The notes under the pieces are model-generated. The model had not been told where the DNA came from. It saw only the letters and a list, made by a program, of their open reading frames with translations, and did not search any database. Of a stretch of 51,959 nt of DNA, positions 15,484-24,397 are shown in pieces. The stretch comes from Pseudomonadota bacterium (lineage in GTDB: Bacteria > Pseudomonadota > Alphaproteobacteria > Rhizobiales > Beijerinckiaceae): contig JAEXGT010000046.1 of assembly GCA_023450615.1 (NCBI GenBank), positions 1 to 51,959 on the forward strand, read 5' to 3'. The position numbers and the translations under genes are program-made. Position 1 is the first letter of the stretch. Each line of letters begins with the position of its first letter.

Positions 15484-16442
15484 TACTGCACCCAGGGTGT
15501 CTTGTTCCAGATGTCCTGGAACGATTGGAGGCGCTTCGGCATCTGCTGCTCCCACTCCTCGCCAGACAGATAGGCCAGCGGAAGCGCAAGCTGCTTGGCC
15601 TGCTTCTGGAACTCCGGATTGTCGACGACCCTCTTCACCGCATCGGAGAACTTCTTGCGGATGTCAGCCGGGACATCCCGATGCGCGGCCAGACCGCGCT
15701 CCGAGCTCATGAAAACCTCGATGCCCTGCTCCTGAGCCGTCGGGACATCGGGCGCCTCGGGAGAGCGCTTGTCGCCGAACGTGACCAGGGGGCGAATGCT
15801 GCTGGTGTCGCCACTGGCGAATTCGCTGACGTTCAGGCCCCCCGTGGTGATGTGGCCACCGAGAAGGGCTGTCCGAGTTTCACCGGCCCCGGGGAATGGG
15901 ACGTGGGTCAGTTGCACGCCAGCCGCCTGCTCCAACAGGATCATTGCGAGGTGATCATCGGTTCCGACGCCGGAACTTCCGACCGACACTGATCCCGGCT
16001 TCGCCTTGGCCTGGTCAATGAGATCCTTGACCGACTTGATCGGGGAATCCGACTTGACGACGTAAGCCGTCGGATCATTAACGATGCGGGCCACCGCCTG
16101 GATGCTCTTCGGATCGTACCGCAGCTTGCGCTGCACCTGCATGGACAGGTAGCCGGGCGTATTGATGAACGAGAAGGTATATCCGTCCGGCTTGGCCTGC
16201 GACAGGTACGTATAGGCGATCTCGCCCGAAGCTCCGGGCTTGTTGACGATCACGGTCTTGGCACCGAGTTCCTTCTCCAGGAAAGGCTGCATCGCACGGG
16301 CCATGACATCGGTGCTTCCGCCTGGCGCGAACGCCACGACGATCTCGATGGGACGGTCTTTCGGCCACTCGGCGTAAGCGGCAGTCGCGGTCGCGCTCAT
16401 GGCGAGAGCGCCGACACAAAGTGTTTTCAGAGCCTTCAGCAC
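15483..16442 (-). CDS. tctC: Tripartite tricarboxylate transporter substrate-binding protein TctC (Bug family)
   Basis: The 319-residue product begins at a GTG preceded by GGAGGA. A signal peptide ends at about residue 24 (AYA). The Bug fold is plain: RPIEIVVAFAPGGSTDVMAR binds the carboxylate end, KPGASGEIA and SKADSPI-type segments follow, then VGTDDHLAMILLEQAAGV and FPGAGETRTALLGGHI. It is the periplasmic receptor for TctAB. In this family ligands range from citrate to phthalate and nicotinate. Neighbouring hydroxy-acid oxidase and RraA-like genes suggest a hydroxylated or aromatic-derived carboxylate. Confidence 0.94.
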   Translation of the reverse strand: MLKALKTLCVGALAMSATATAAYAEWPKDRPIEIVVAFAPGGSTDVMARAMQPFLEKELGAKTVIVNKPGASGEIAYTYLSQAKPDGYTFSFINTPGYLSMQVQRKLRYDPKSIQAVARIVNDPTAYVVKSDSPIKSVKDLIDQAKAKPGSVSVGSSGVGTDDHLAMILLEQAAGVQLTHVPFPGAGETRTALLGGHITTGGLNVSEFASGDTSSIRPLVTFGDKRSPEAPDVPTAQEQGIEVFMSSERGLAAHRDVPADIRKKFSDAVKRVVDNPEFQKQAKQLALPLAYLSGEEWEQQMPKRLQSFQDIWNKTPWVQ

Positions 16443-16483
16443 ATTTTCCTCCGTTTGATCATTGTTGATCGGGTTTATTCGCC

Positions 16484-17278
16484 TCAGGCGCGAGCGGACG
16501 CACGTGGCCTGCGGGTCGAATTCTGAATCTCGGTCGTTCCGCCGAGTTGTCGTGTGAGTTCGTTAGCAATGGACCTCAGCGGACCTAGATGGCGGGCAAC
16601 GGTCTCATCATCGAAACGGCTCGTCGGACCTGTCACGGCAAGGACTCCCGCAAGTTGTTGACCGATCCCGAACACGGGGCAGGCAACGCTGCCGACCTGC
16701 GGATCGCGTTCACCGCACGTTGCGTAAAAGAAGTCGTGACGGATCTGATCGTAGACTTCCCCCGGCTCGCCACTGAAGGCGAGAAGCACGCGCCCTGGCG
16801 CGCCGCGGTCGAGAGGAAGAAGATCGCCGGTCCGGGCGTGATGTCCAATGGATTGCGGCGAATCCACGCGGAAAAGGCAGAGGCGCATGTCGCCTTCGCG
16901 AACGTAGAACGCCGCGCTCTCACCAGTTTCCTGCGCCAGGCGCCGCAGGGCCGGTTGGACGTAATCCTCGATCCGGAAACCGGCTTGGTAAAGCGCCCCC
17001 AGCCGGGCGAGTTTCGGTCCCAGCCGCCAACTCGCATCGTCGTTGCGGACGAGGTAGCCGCCTCGCGCCAGTGACTTCGCCAGGCGCAGCACGGTCGGCT
17101 TCGACAGGGAAACCCGCCGGGCCAGCTCCGCCAAGCCCAGTACCCGATCGTTGGCGGTGAAGGCGTCCAGTAACGATAGAGCACGCTCGACGGCGATCAC
17201 CCCACCTTCCTCGCGCGCTTCGATGTCCAAGGCTTCTCTCGCCATGCGCGTTTCACTCTGCGTAACGCTATTTCTCAC
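16484..17278 (-). CDS. IclR family transcriptional regulator
   Basis: This 264-residue protein (253 from an ATG at 17245) has an N-terminal winged HTH, with IAVERALSLLDAF, ELARRVSLSKPTVLRLAKSLARGGYLV and the WRLGPKLARLG linker. The GAF-like effector domain of IclR follows, with ESAAFYVREGDMRLCLFRVDSP and VACPVFGIGQQLAGVLAVTGP. IclR proteins sense small metabolites and control catabolic operons. The gene lies directly upstream of tctCBA on the same strand and divergent from the dehydrogenase-rraA pair, so it probably controls both arms. Confidence 0.92.
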   Translation of the reverse strand: MRNSVTQSETRMAREALDIEAREEGGVIAVERALSLLDAFTANDRVLGLAELARRVSLSKPTVLRLAKSLARGGYLVRNDDASWRLGPKLARLGALYQAGFRIEDYVQPALRRLAQETGESAAFYVREGDMRLCLFRVDSPQSIGHHARTGDLLPLDRGAPGRVLLAFSGEPGEVYDQIRHDFFYATCGERDPQVGSVACPVFGIGQQLAGVLAVTGPTSRFDDETVARHLGPLRSIANELTRQLGGTTEIQNSTRRPRASARA

Positions 17279-17286
17279 TATGAAAT
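17270..17286. promoter_or_regulatory. Short inverted repeat in the IclR divergent region
   Basis: ATTTC (17270-17274) and GAAAT (17282-17286) form a short inverted repeat, with a further GAAAT at 17293-17297. It overlaps the annotated GTG of the IclR gene but would lie upstream if the ATG at 17245 is used. Position fits an IclR operator; the arms are short enough to arise by chance. Confidence 0.3.
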
Positions 17287-17427
17287 ACCGCAGAAATGTG
17301 GTTCTGTCAAAGAAGGCTTTTGCGCAAGAAGGTTTCGCGTAGAGCCCCCCAATTGTTCATAACCTTTGTAGGGTCTGTGTTGGGTGCATTGCAGGCACCC
17401 CAGCAGGCTTGGAGACGGGAGAAGGAA

Positions 17428-18468
17428 GTGCTGGGACATCAGCCTAAGGAACCCGCGTCGGATGATGCGGCGCAACCAGTCGAGGGGCGTGCCGTGCTGG
17501 TCACAGGCTCAGCCCTTGCGGAGGAAGCTGTTGCAGCCTTAGAGGCGCGCCACCTCAAGACCTACTACTGCAAGCCTTATGCCTCACCTGAGGATATCGC
17601 GAGGCTCGCGGCGGAACTTCAGATCGAGGGCCTGATCGTACGGCAGGGCCAAGTCAACGAGAACGTCATCGGCGCGTCGCCTCGTCTTAAGGTGATCGCC
17701 AAGCACGGCACTGGAGTCGACAACATCGATCTTGAGGCCGCCTCCCGGCGCGGCATCCCGGTTCTTCGGGCCCTCGGCGCGAATGCCCGTTCGGTGGCCG
17801 AGCACACCATTGCACTGATGATCGCCCTGATGAAGGACATCGTGCCGCTGGACCGGGCGGTCAAAGGCGGGGACTGGCCCAAGGCGGGCTATATCGGGCG
17901 CGATCTTAGCGGCGCAAAGGTGGGCCTCGTGGGCTTCGGCGCCATCGGACAGGAAGTCGCGACACTGTCGCGCGCGCTTGGAATGTCCGTCACGGTCTAC
18001 GACCCATACACCCCCGAACTGCCGCAAGAGGTCAGGCGCGAGACCGACCTCGATGCGCTCTTGGAGGCGTCGGACATCGTCAGCCTGCATTGTCCCCTGA
18101 CAGCGGAGACGCGCCACCTCATCAACGCCGAACGCCTTGCCCGCATGAAGCCAACCTCCTTCATCGTGAACACGGCACGTGGAGGCATCATCGACGAGGC
18201 CGCGTTGGTTGAGGCGTTGCGAAGCGGCACCATCGCAGGAGCAGGGCTCGACAGCTTCGCGACGGAGCCGCCCCCTAAGGACAGCCCGCTCTGGTCACTG
18301 CCAAACATCATCGTGACCCCGCATACGGGTGGAGCCGCAAAAGGCGCCATGCGGGCCATGGCGGAGACGGCCGCGCGCCACATCATCAGCGTCCTCGACG
18401 GCGATGGGGCTGACCTGAAGAGCGTTGCCAACCCGGCATTCCAGTCCGCGGCGTCTGCCGCGCGCTGA
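17428..18468 (+). CDS. D-2-hydroxyacid dehydrogenase, phosphoglycerate dehydrogenase-like
   Basis: Starting at the GTG at 17428, with GAGAAGGA just before it, the product is 346 residues. The open frame extends upstream to 17296, but that part lacks family similarity. KHGTGVDNID, the NAD-binding GLVGFGAIGQ, the Arg-containing VNTARGGIIDEAAL, Glu in FATEPPPKDSPLW and the catalytic His in VTPHTGG are all present. The enzyme reduces 2-oxo acids to D-2-hydroxy acids, or the reverse, with NAD(H). No ACT domain follows, so it is not full SerA. With the downstream RraA-like gene and divergent tct/oxidase genes it probably handles the imported hydroxy acid. Confidence 0.9.
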   Translation: MLGHQPKEPASDDAAQPVEGRAVLVTGSALAEEAVAALEARHLKTYYCKPYASPEDIARLAAELQIEGLIVRQGQVNENVIGASPRLKVIAKHGTGVDNIDLEAASRRGIPVLRALGANARSVAEHTIALMIALMKDIVPLDRAVKGGDWPKAGYIGRDLSGAKVGLVGFGAIGQEVATLSRALGMSVTVYDPYTPELPQEVRRETDLDALLEASDIVSLHCPLTAETRHLINAERLARMKPTSFIVNTARGGIIDEAALVEALRSGTIAGAGLDSFATEPPPKDSPLWSLPNIIVTPHTGGAAKGAMRAMAETAARHIISVLDGDGADLKSVANPAFQSAASAAR

Positions 18469-18551
18469 CCAACCAGACATGACGCACTCGGGTCCTTCTG
18501 GCCCCGCGTCGTGTTCAGAACCACACATGATCGTGAAAGGGAGCATTGAGA

Positions 18552-19226
18552 ATGACCATCGGATTCAGGGTCCTGCCTCGCCAACGGAAAGTCGATGCGG
18601 ACGTTGTCCAACAGTTTCGCGAGTTGCCCGTTGCCAACGTAAGTGACGTCATGTCCCGCATGACGGCTGCCGGCACGCGGCTGCGCCCGCTTCATGCAGG
18701 CGGTGTTCTTGCCGGCCCCGCCCTGACCGTGAAGACCCGCCCAGGCGACAACCTGATGGTGCACAAGGCCCTTCAGATCGCAGAGCCGGGTGACGTCATC
18801 GTCGTTGATGCCGGAGGAGATCTGACCAACGCAATCATCGGCGAGCTCATGCTCGCCCACGCCGAGAAAATCGGCTTGGGCGGAATCGTGATCAATGGAG
18901 CGGTGCGCGATTACGGTGCGATCCGTATCGGCAAGTTCCCTGTTTTCGCAGCCGGCGTGACGCACCGCGGCCCCTACAAGGACGGCCCGGGCGAGATCAA
19001 CGTGCCCATCGCCATTGACGGAATGGTCGTGGAGCCCGGCGACCTGATCCTCGGTGACGACGACGGCCTTCTCTGTGTCCCCTTCGGCGACACCGCAACG
19101 ATCTACGCCGACGCCAAGGCGAAGCAGGAAGCCGAGGCGAAGATCATGGCCGCAACCCAGGCCGGCAATGTTTCCAAGCCGTGGGTCGACGAGACTTTGA
19201 AGCGACTGGGCTGCGAAGGAGTCTAG
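18552..19226 (+). CDS. RraA-like protein / 4-hydroxy-4-methyl-2-oxoglutarate aldolase family
   Basis: The ATG at 18552, with AAGGGAG upstream, gives 224 residues. VANVSDVMSRM, the substrate loop region AGPALTVKTRPGDNLMVHKAL, GELMLAHAEKIGLGGIVINGAVRD with the catalytic Arg and Asp, and VEPGDLILGDDDGLLCVP are hallmarks of the RraA/HMG-aldolase fold. The HMG/CHA aldolase branch cleaves 4-hydroxy-4-methyl-2-oxoglutarate or 4-carboxy-4-hydroxy-2-oxoadipate, end products of protocatechuate 4,5 and gallate pathways. Association with a TTT transporter and hydroxyacid enzymes supports an aldolase rather than RNase E inhibition. The gap from the dehydrogenase gene is 83 bp. Confidence 0.88.
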   Translation: MTIGFRVLPRQRKVDADVVQQFRELPVANVSDVMSRMTAAGTRLRPLHAGGVLAGPALTVKTRPGDNLMVHKALQIAEPGDVIVVDAGGDLTNAIIGELMLAHAEKIGLGGIVINGAVRDYGAIRIGKFPVFAAGVTHRGPYKDGPGEINVPIAIDGMVVEPGDLILGDDDGLLCVPFGDTATIYADAKAKQEAEAKIMAATQAGNVSKPWVDETLKRLGCEGV

Positions 19227-19239
19227 GCTCCTGATGCTT

Positions 19240-19267
19240 AACGACCGGCTGCTTCAGCCGGTCGTTT
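19240..19267 (+). terminator. Terminator-like hairpin after the RraA-like gene
   Basis: AACGACCGGCTG (19240-19251) and CAGCCGGTCGTT (19255-19266) make a perfect 12-bp stem with a 3-base loop, followed by a short T-run. It lies 14 bases after the stop and is a convincing end for the dehydrogenase-rraA transcript. Confidence 0.75.
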
Positions 19268-19422
19268 CACGGAAAAGCCCGGCGACGGGTCATACCGGGA
19301 CATAGCGCCGAAGCCTTGAAATGTCCGATCGTGCCGCAAGCGCGGAAATCGAGCAACCATACGCTTGTACAGAACCTTGCTGAAACCCAACAATTGAGTT
19401 TCCGAGGGGCCTGGCACCGCCG

Positions 19423-19692
19423 TTAGCCTATGTACATGTCTCGATCGCTTCTGATCGTCCCCTTTGGATGGGTTTTGCGGGAGGTCCTTGGCGCTTTGGC
19501 TTTCTCAGACCGGCAGAAATCAATGGCCGCCTCCAGGAAGGCTTGTCGAGCCTCGGAGTGCATGCTTACGGCTTTGATCCAAGGTTTGTCCGCGATGAGC
19601 GTCACAAGCCGCTCAGGCATCAGGCGATGCTTTTCCTCCTCCGCGGCCACCATCCGCTCATACGCCCTCAGCAGATTTGACGGATTGGCCAT
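19423..19692 (-). CDS. Small hypothetical protein
   Basis: Using the ATG at 19692, preceded by AGGAG at a good distance, the product is 89 residues; the frame stays open to 19752 without a better start. The sequence is largely helical and charged (LLRAYERMVAAEEEKHRLMPERLVTLI), then KPWIKAVSMHSEARQAFLEAAIDF and a basic tail. There is no signal peptide, membrane segment or Cys. I do not recognise a family. It is isolated between a plus-strand terminator and a REP-like element, so it is probably expressed alone. Confidence 0.55.
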   Translation of the reverse strand: MANPSNLLRAYERMVAAEEEKHRLMPERLVTLIADKPWIKAVSMHSEARQAFLEAAIDFCRSEKAKAPRTSRKTHPKGTIRSDRDMYIG

Positions 19693-19863
19693 GAAAACTC
19701 CTAGCGCGGCAATCGACAGAACGGGCCTGGATCCAGACACGCAGGTCATCATTAGCGCTGATCCGTCTAGCGATCGTTAAGCCGGGACGGTATTCTCGCA
19801 CGAGGGTCCGGCTCATGGCCCAACCGGCCGTGATGAAGGCGCTTCGGGGCGGTAGCGCAATTC

Positions 19864-19895
19864 GCGTCATTCCTGGAGCAGCTCCGGGATCGCAA
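19864..19895. repeat. REP-like palindromic element (degenerate copy)
   Basis: GCGTCATTCCTGGAGCAGCT followed by CCGGGATCGCAAGA resembles the GTCATCCCGG...CCGGGAT palindromes found at four other places in this window, with more mismatches. It lies in the 277-bp gap between two minus-strand genes. The gap otherwise holds nothing recognisable. Confidence 0.45.
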
Positions 19896-19969
19896 GACAC
19901 ATATGGTCCTTGTCATCCCCGCTGACGATGGGGAACGAAGCGGGCGGGCTCCGCGGTCCGGGCTGGCAA

Positions 19970-20719
19970 CTAGAACAGGCTCCCCTGCTCGTCCTCATCG
20001 CTGGAGAGCGGCTTTTTAGCTTTCGGCTTGCTCTGTCTCACCGGAGCGGGTTTTGGATGCGCGAGCGGCTCCATCAGGCCCGCATCGTCGTTCTCGACCT
20101 TGTTGACGCGGCTCGAGACAGGCAGCACCTCGAGCCAATCGTCAGGGCACGGCCGTACGAGGGGCATGACGTTGGCGCGCTCGTCGCGCACATCGAGCCA
20201 GGCCGCGATGTCGTCTTCCGAGAGGATCACCGGCATGCGGTTGTGTACCGCCGACATGAGGCCGTTGGCATCGGTCGTGACGATGGCTGCAGTGTCGATC
20301 TCGCTGCCGTCGGGGCTTGAATAGGTTTCCCACAATCCTGCCATCGGCAACGGCTTGCGGTTGCGTGGGCGGATGAGGAACGGCGTCTTTTCGCGCCCGT
20401 CGCGGCGCCACTCATAGAAGCCGTCGGCGAGAAAGATGCAGCGTCTGCGCTTGAGCGCCGCCTTGAAGGTGGGCTTCGTTTCCAGCGTCTCACCGCGCGC
20501 GTTGATGACGAGAGGAAAGTCCTTCGGGTCCTTTACCCATGATGGCAGGAATCCCCAGCGCACCAGCATGAAGTGACGTTCGCCGCGATCCTCCAGCACG
20601 ATAGGCACGGGCTGCGTGGGCGCCACGTTGTAGCGAGGGGGAAAGTTCGGCTGCTCGGAATAGCCGTAGAAGTCCCGGAACATCCCGGGAGGAAGGGTGA
20701 TGGCATATCGCCCGCACAT
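19970..20719 (-). CDS. SRAP-domain protein (YedK/HMCES), abasic-site DNA-protein crosslinker
   Basis: The 249-residue protein begins MCGRYA, whose Cys2 (exposed after Met removal) forms the thiazolidine crosslink to abasic sites in single-stranded DNA. Other conserved elements are PRYNVAPTQPVPIV, LVRWGFLPSW, INARGETLETKPTFK, ADGFYEW with the active-site Glu, and VHNRMPVIL with the active-site His. The family shields abasic sites at replication forks. A Lys-rich tail of about 25 residues follows the domain. It lies 9 bp after a CorA gene on the same strand. Confidence 0.93.
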   Translation of the reverse strand: MCGRYAITLPPGMFRDFYGYSEQPNFPPRYNVAPTQPVPIVLEDRGERHFMLVRWGFLPSWVKDPKDFPLVINARGETLETKPTFKAALKRRRCIFLADGFYEWRRDGREKTPFLIRPRNRKPLPMAGLWETYSSPDGSEIDTAAIVTTDANGLMSAVHNRMPVILSEDDIAAWLDVRDERANVMPLVRPCPDDWLEVLPVSSRVNKVENDDAGLMEPLAHPKPAPVRQSKPKAKKPLSSDEDEQGSLF

Positions 20720-20728
20720 GAAGGCCTC

Positions 20729-21760
20729 CTAAAGCCAGCGCTTCCAGCGGAAGAAGACATAAGGGACGACAGCCGCCAGAATCATGAGGCCAATAGCCCA
20801 GAGATAACCGTATTCCCAGTTCAGCTCCGGCATGAGCCTGAAATTCATGCCGTAGAGCGACGACACCAGCGTGGGCGGGAGGAAGATTACGGACATCACC
20901 GAGAAGATCTTGATGACGTCGTTCTGCTCGATGGAGACGAGGCCGAGCGTGGCATCGAGCAGAAACTGCACTTTGCTGGAGAGGAAGGTCGCGTGCTCCT
21001 CGATGGACTGAACGTCCCGCAAGGTCGTGCGCCATTCGGCCTGATAGCCGCGCGTCTTTTGCGGGCGCGGCATGCTGGCGGAAAGGAACAGGAGAAGACG
21101 TTCCACCGACACCATGCTCTCGCGCACCTTGGAGATCACATCGGCCTTGCGCCCGATGGATTTCAGCGCGGCCCGGAAGGATGCCGTCCGGCGCTTGCCC
21201 TTCTTCTCGTTCTCGAAGATCGTCTGTGAGAGACGGTCGATGTGCGTCCCGATGGTTCCGAGAATCTCGGCGGCGCGGTCGATGATCGTCTCGATGAGTC
21301 CATCGAGAACCGCCTCCGGCTGATGGCGGCACCCGCCCGGCTTGCCGGAGCGGGCCGTGAACATGCTGAAGGAGCGCGGCTCGCCGTAGCGCACGGTCAC
21401 GAGCGTTCGTTCGGTCAGGATGAACGAGACATCGATGAGCTTCGGGTTCTCCGTGTCGGAGCTACAAAGCACGCGGGCGGTCATGTAACGCGCGTTGTTC
21501 TCGCGATAGAGAATCTCGGAGGGCTCGATATCCGCCATTTCCTCGCGGGTCGGGATCTCGATATTGAGGTGCCGCTCAACGAGGCGATCCTCACCGTGGA
21601 CGGGATCGATCAAATCGACCCAAAGAGCATCCTCCGGGATCGCCTCGCCTTCCGGCAACACATAACGGTCGAGGGATTCCCCCATGGGAAACGCCGTCTG
21701 CGCCGGCCTGTGGATCACGATCATGCCCATCTCCGCTTTATCGGATGAGTTCAACGTCAC
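20729..21760 (-). CDS. CorA family divalent cation transporter
   Basis: The 343-residue protein has the long cytoplasmic N-terminal funnel and helix of CorA, then two C-terminal membrane segments. The family selectivity motif YGMNF stands at the end of the first one (about residue 303), and a short basic tail (RWKRW) ends the protein. CorA pentamers conduct Mg2+ and sometimes Co2+/Ni2+ or Zn2+. Length is normal. The ion cannot be told from sequence. It begins only 2 bp after the SDR gene ends, so it may share its transcript. Confidence 0.93.
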   Translation of the reverse strand: MTLNSSDKAEMGMIVIHRPAQTAFPMGESLDRYVLPEGEAIPEDALWVDLIDPVHGEDRLVERHLNIEIPTREEMADIEPSEILYRENNARYMTARVLCSSDTENPKLIDVSFILTERTLVTVRYGEPRSFSMFTARSGKPGGCRHQPEAVLDGLIETIIDRAAEILGTIGTHIDRLSQTIFENEKKGKRRTASFRAALKSIGRKADVISKVRESMVSVERLLLFLSASMPRPQKTRGYQAEWRTTLRDVQSIEEHATFLSSKVQFLLDATLGLVSIEQNDVIKIFSVMSVIFLPPTLVSSLYGMNFRLMPELNWEYGYLWAIGLMILAAVVPYVFFRWKRWL

Positions 21761-21762
21761 CC

Positions 21763-22614
21763 TTATGATGTTTGTTTCAGCGGCGGAATATCGTCAGGCA
21801 CGAAGAAATCCGGCATCAAGGGCTTTGTCGGATCGACCCGGTACTTCTCGAAATCCGTCACGCCTTCCTCGCTCAGGAACACGTCATCGATGAGGAAGTG
21901 GCCCGTGAAGCTCCGGGACGGCTTATGAAAAATCGCATGGGCCGCATCGGACAGGATCTCCGGCGTGCGGCTTGCCTGCACGATCTCGTCGCCGCCAAGC
22001 AGGTTCTTCACGGCGCTCGTCGCGATGGTCGTGCGCGGCCAGAGCGCATTGACGGCAATGCCCTTCGGACGCAATTCGCCGGCAAGGCCGAGAACGCAGA
22101 GGCTCATGCCGTACTTCGCCATGGTGTAGGCGAGATGCGGCGCGAACCACTTCTCCTTCATGTCGAGCGGCGGCGACATCATGAGGATATGCGGGTTCTC
22201 GGCCTTCTCCAGATGCGGGATCGCGTATTTCGAGACCATGTAGGTGCCGCGCGTATTGATCTGATGCATCAGATCGAAGCGCTTCATGTCGGTCATGGAT
22301 GTAGGCGTGAGGCTGATGGCGCTGGCGTTGTTGACCACGATGTCGAGACCGCCGAAGGTCTCGACCGCTTTTTCGATAGCGCCGCTCACCGCCGCCTCGT
22401 CGCGCACATCCACGATGAGCGGCAGCGCCTTGCCGCCCGCCTTCTCGATTTCTTCCGCCGCCGTGTAGATCGTACCGGGGAGCTTGGGGTGCGGTTCTGC
22501 GGTCTTCGCCGCGATCACGACATTCGCGCCATCCTGCGCGGCCCGCAGGCCGATGGCGAGACCGATGCCGCGCGAGGCGCCGGTGATGAAGAGCGTCTTT
22601 CCCTTGAGGCTCAT
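21763..22614 (-). CDS. SDR family oxidoreductase, HSDL2-like
   Basis: The ATG at 22614 gives 283 residues. The NAD(P)-binding TGASRGIG near residue 11, NNASAIS, and the catalytic Tyr-Lys pair in AYTMAKYGM are intact. The long insert after the first fold (AAKTAEPHPKLPGTIYTAAEEIE) and the SPPLDMK segment match the HSDL2/citronellal-dehydrogenase-like branch, associated with fatty or isoprenoid acyl chains. It follows the acyl-CoA dehydrogenase gene with a 4-bp gap. The pair probably acts on the same acyl-CoA pathway. Confidence 0.88.
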   Translation of the reverse strand: MSLKGKTLFITGASRGIGLAIGLRAAQDGANVVIAAKTAEPHPKLPGTIYTAAEEIEKAGGKALPLIVDVRDEAAVSGAIEKAVETFGGLDIVVNNASAISLTPTSMTDMKRFDLMHQINTRGTYMVSKYAIPHLEKAENPHILMMSPPLDMKEKWFAPHLAYTMAKYGMSLCVLGLAGELRPKGIAVNALWPRTTIATSAVKNLLGGDEIVQASRTPEILSDAAHAIFHKPSRSFTGHFLIDDVFLSEEGVTDFEKYRVDPTKPLMPDFFVPDDIPPLKQTS

Positions 22615-22618
22615 GATA

Positions 22619-24397
22619 TCAACTCGCCAGCGCCAGGGTTGCATCCTGCAGGAAGCCCGCGCCGCCGAGAACAGTGTCCTCCAGCCCCTTCGCGCCAACC
22701 GCGATGTTCTCCGCGAAGAAGCGGCAAAGCGCGATGCGGCCCGCATGGGCGGGATCGGCATCCCCGCTCGCCATCAAGGCGCTCGCAGCAAGCGCCCCTT
22801 CCGCAAGCGCGGCGCCGCCCTGCGCGAGCCCGAAAAGGCGAAGATAAGGCGTCGCGCCAGCCAGCGCATCGCCCTGCGCGTTGGATGAGATAGCCTTGAG
22901 CATGTAGCTCGTCGCGCGGTCGAGGCTCTCGATTGCATCGCGCAGCCGCGAGGCCGTCGCGCCGAAGGCCGGGGTGCTTTCCTTCAGAAGACGCGCGACG
23001 ACGGCGCGCATGGAAGCGATCTGCGCATGCACCGTTTCACCACCGGAAAGCGGCAGCTTGCGGGTGACGAGATCGATGGCCTGAATGCCGTTGGTGCCTT
23101 CATAGATCGGCGCGATGCGGGCATCGCGGTAATGCTGCGCCGCGCCTGTTTCCTCGATAAAGCCCATGCCGCCGTGAACCTGCACGCCGAGGGAAGCCAC
23201 CTCCATGCCGATATCGGTGGAGAAGGCTTTCGCGACGGGCGTCAGCAGGGATGCACGCTCATGAGCCTTCTTGCGGAGCGCAGGATCCTGTTCCAGATGC
23301 GCGCGGTCGATGGCCTCCGCCGTCATGTAGCAGATGGCCCGCGCGGCCGCCGTCATCGCCTTCATGGTGAGAAGAGTGCGTTGAATGTCGGGATGCACGA
23401 CGATGGGGCTCATGCCCTCGGCGGCTCCGATGGCGCGCCCTTGCCTGCGCTCGTTGGCATAAGCGAGCGCCTGCTGATAGGCGCGCTCCGCAATGGCGAC
23501 GCCCTGCAACCCGACCGCGAGGCGCGCATTGTTCATCATCGTGAACATACAATTGAGGCCGCGGTTCTCCTCACCCACGAGCCAGCCGACAGCCCCGCCA
23601 TTGTCGCCGAAGATCATGGTGCATGTCGGCGAGGCATGGATGCCGAGTTTGTGCTCGAGGCTGTGGCAGCGCAGATCGTTGCGCGTGCCGTCGGGAAGGA
23701 ACTTCGGCACGAGGAAGAGCGAGATGCCGCGTGTGCCTTGCGGCGCATCGGGCAGGCGCGCGAGCACGAGATGGATGATGTTGTCGGTGAGATCGTGCTC
23801 GCCGTAGGTGATGAAGATCTTCTGACCCGTGATCTTGTATGTGCCGTCACCCACGGGTTCGGCGCGCGAGCGGAGCGCCCCGAGGTCCGAGCCCGCCTGC
23901 GGCTCGGTGAGATTCATCGTCGCCGTCCATTCGCCGGAAACGAGCTTTTCCAGATAGCGCTTCTTCAGATCCTCGGAGGCATGCGTCTCGATGGCTTCGA
24001 TGGCGCCATGCGTCAGCACCGGACCGATCCCGAAGGCCATGGAGGCGGAATTCCACATCTCGACGCAAGCCGAGTTCAGGAGCGTCGGCAGGCCCTGGCC
24101 GCCAAATTCGACGGGCCCGGGCAGCGCGTTCCAGCCGGCCTCCGTCCATGCCTTGTAAGCCTCTTTCCAGCCGGGGGCCGTGGTGACGACGCCATCCTTG
24201 ACCGTTGCGCCGACTTTGTCACCCTCGCGGTTGAGCGGGGCGATCACGTCATTGGCGAAGCGTCCGGCCTCGTCCAGAATGGCCTGGGTGAGCTCTGCGG
24301 AGAGGTCGCCATAGAGACCATCGGCAACGGCGCGGTCCAACCCCGCCACATGGCGCATGGTGAAGACAATGTCCGACACAGGCGCACGATAACTCAT
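22619..24397 (-). CDS. Acyl-CoA dehydrogenase, long (DmdC-like) form
   Basis: The ATG at 24397 gives 592 residues, typical for the long acyl-CoA dehydrogenases with an extra C-terminal domain (AidB/DmdC-like branch), against about 380 for the short ones. MNLTEPQAGSDLGALRSRAEP, KIFITYGEHDLT, HKLGIHASPTCTMIFGD, VQVHGGMGFIEETGAAQHYRDARI and IYEGTNGIQAIDL (with the catalytic Glu) are visible. It oxidises an acyl-CoA to the enoyl-CoA using FAD and electron-transfer flavoprotein. ETF-ubiquinone oxidoreductase, the electron acceptor of ETF, is encoded at the right edge of this window. Confidence 0.92.
   Translation of the reverse strand: MSYRAPVSDIVFTMRHVAGLDRAVADGLYGDLSAELTQAILDEAGRFANDVIAPLNREGDKVGATVKDGVVTTAPGWKEAYKAWTEAGWNALPGPVEFGGQGLPTLLNSACVEMWNSASMAFGIGPVLTHGAIEAIETHASEDLKKRYLEKLVSGEWTATMNLTEPQAGSDLGALRSRAEPVGDGTYKITGQKIFITYGEHDLTDNIIHLVLARLPDAPQGTRGISLFLVPKFLPDGTRNDLRCHSLEHKLGIHASPTCTMIFGDNGGAVGWLVGEENRGLNCMFTMMNNARLAVGLQGVAIAERAYQQALAYANERRQGRAIGAAEGMSPIVVHPDIQRTLLTMKAMTAAARAICYMTAEAIDRAHLEQDPALRKKAHERASLLTPVAKAFSTDIGMEVASLGVQVHGGMGFIEETGAAQHYRDARIAPIYEGTNGIQAIDLVTRKLPLSGGETVHAQIASMRAVVARLLKESTPAFGATASRLRDAIESLDRATSYMLKAISSNAQGDALAGATPYLRLFGLAQGGAALAEGALAASALMASGDADPAHAGRIALCRFFAENIAVGAKGLEDTVLGGAGFLQDATLALAS

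Noticed and set aside
17296..17427. Upstream extension of the D-2-hydroxyacid dehydrogenase frame
   Set aside because: The extra 44 residues have no family similarity, and a GTG at 17428 has a strong ribosome site.
19658..19900. An 80-codon minus-strand frame beginning MSCDPGAAPGMT
   Set aside because: The start is the usual translation of a REP-like palindrome and it overlaps the N-terminal region of the better-supported small gene at 19423-19692.
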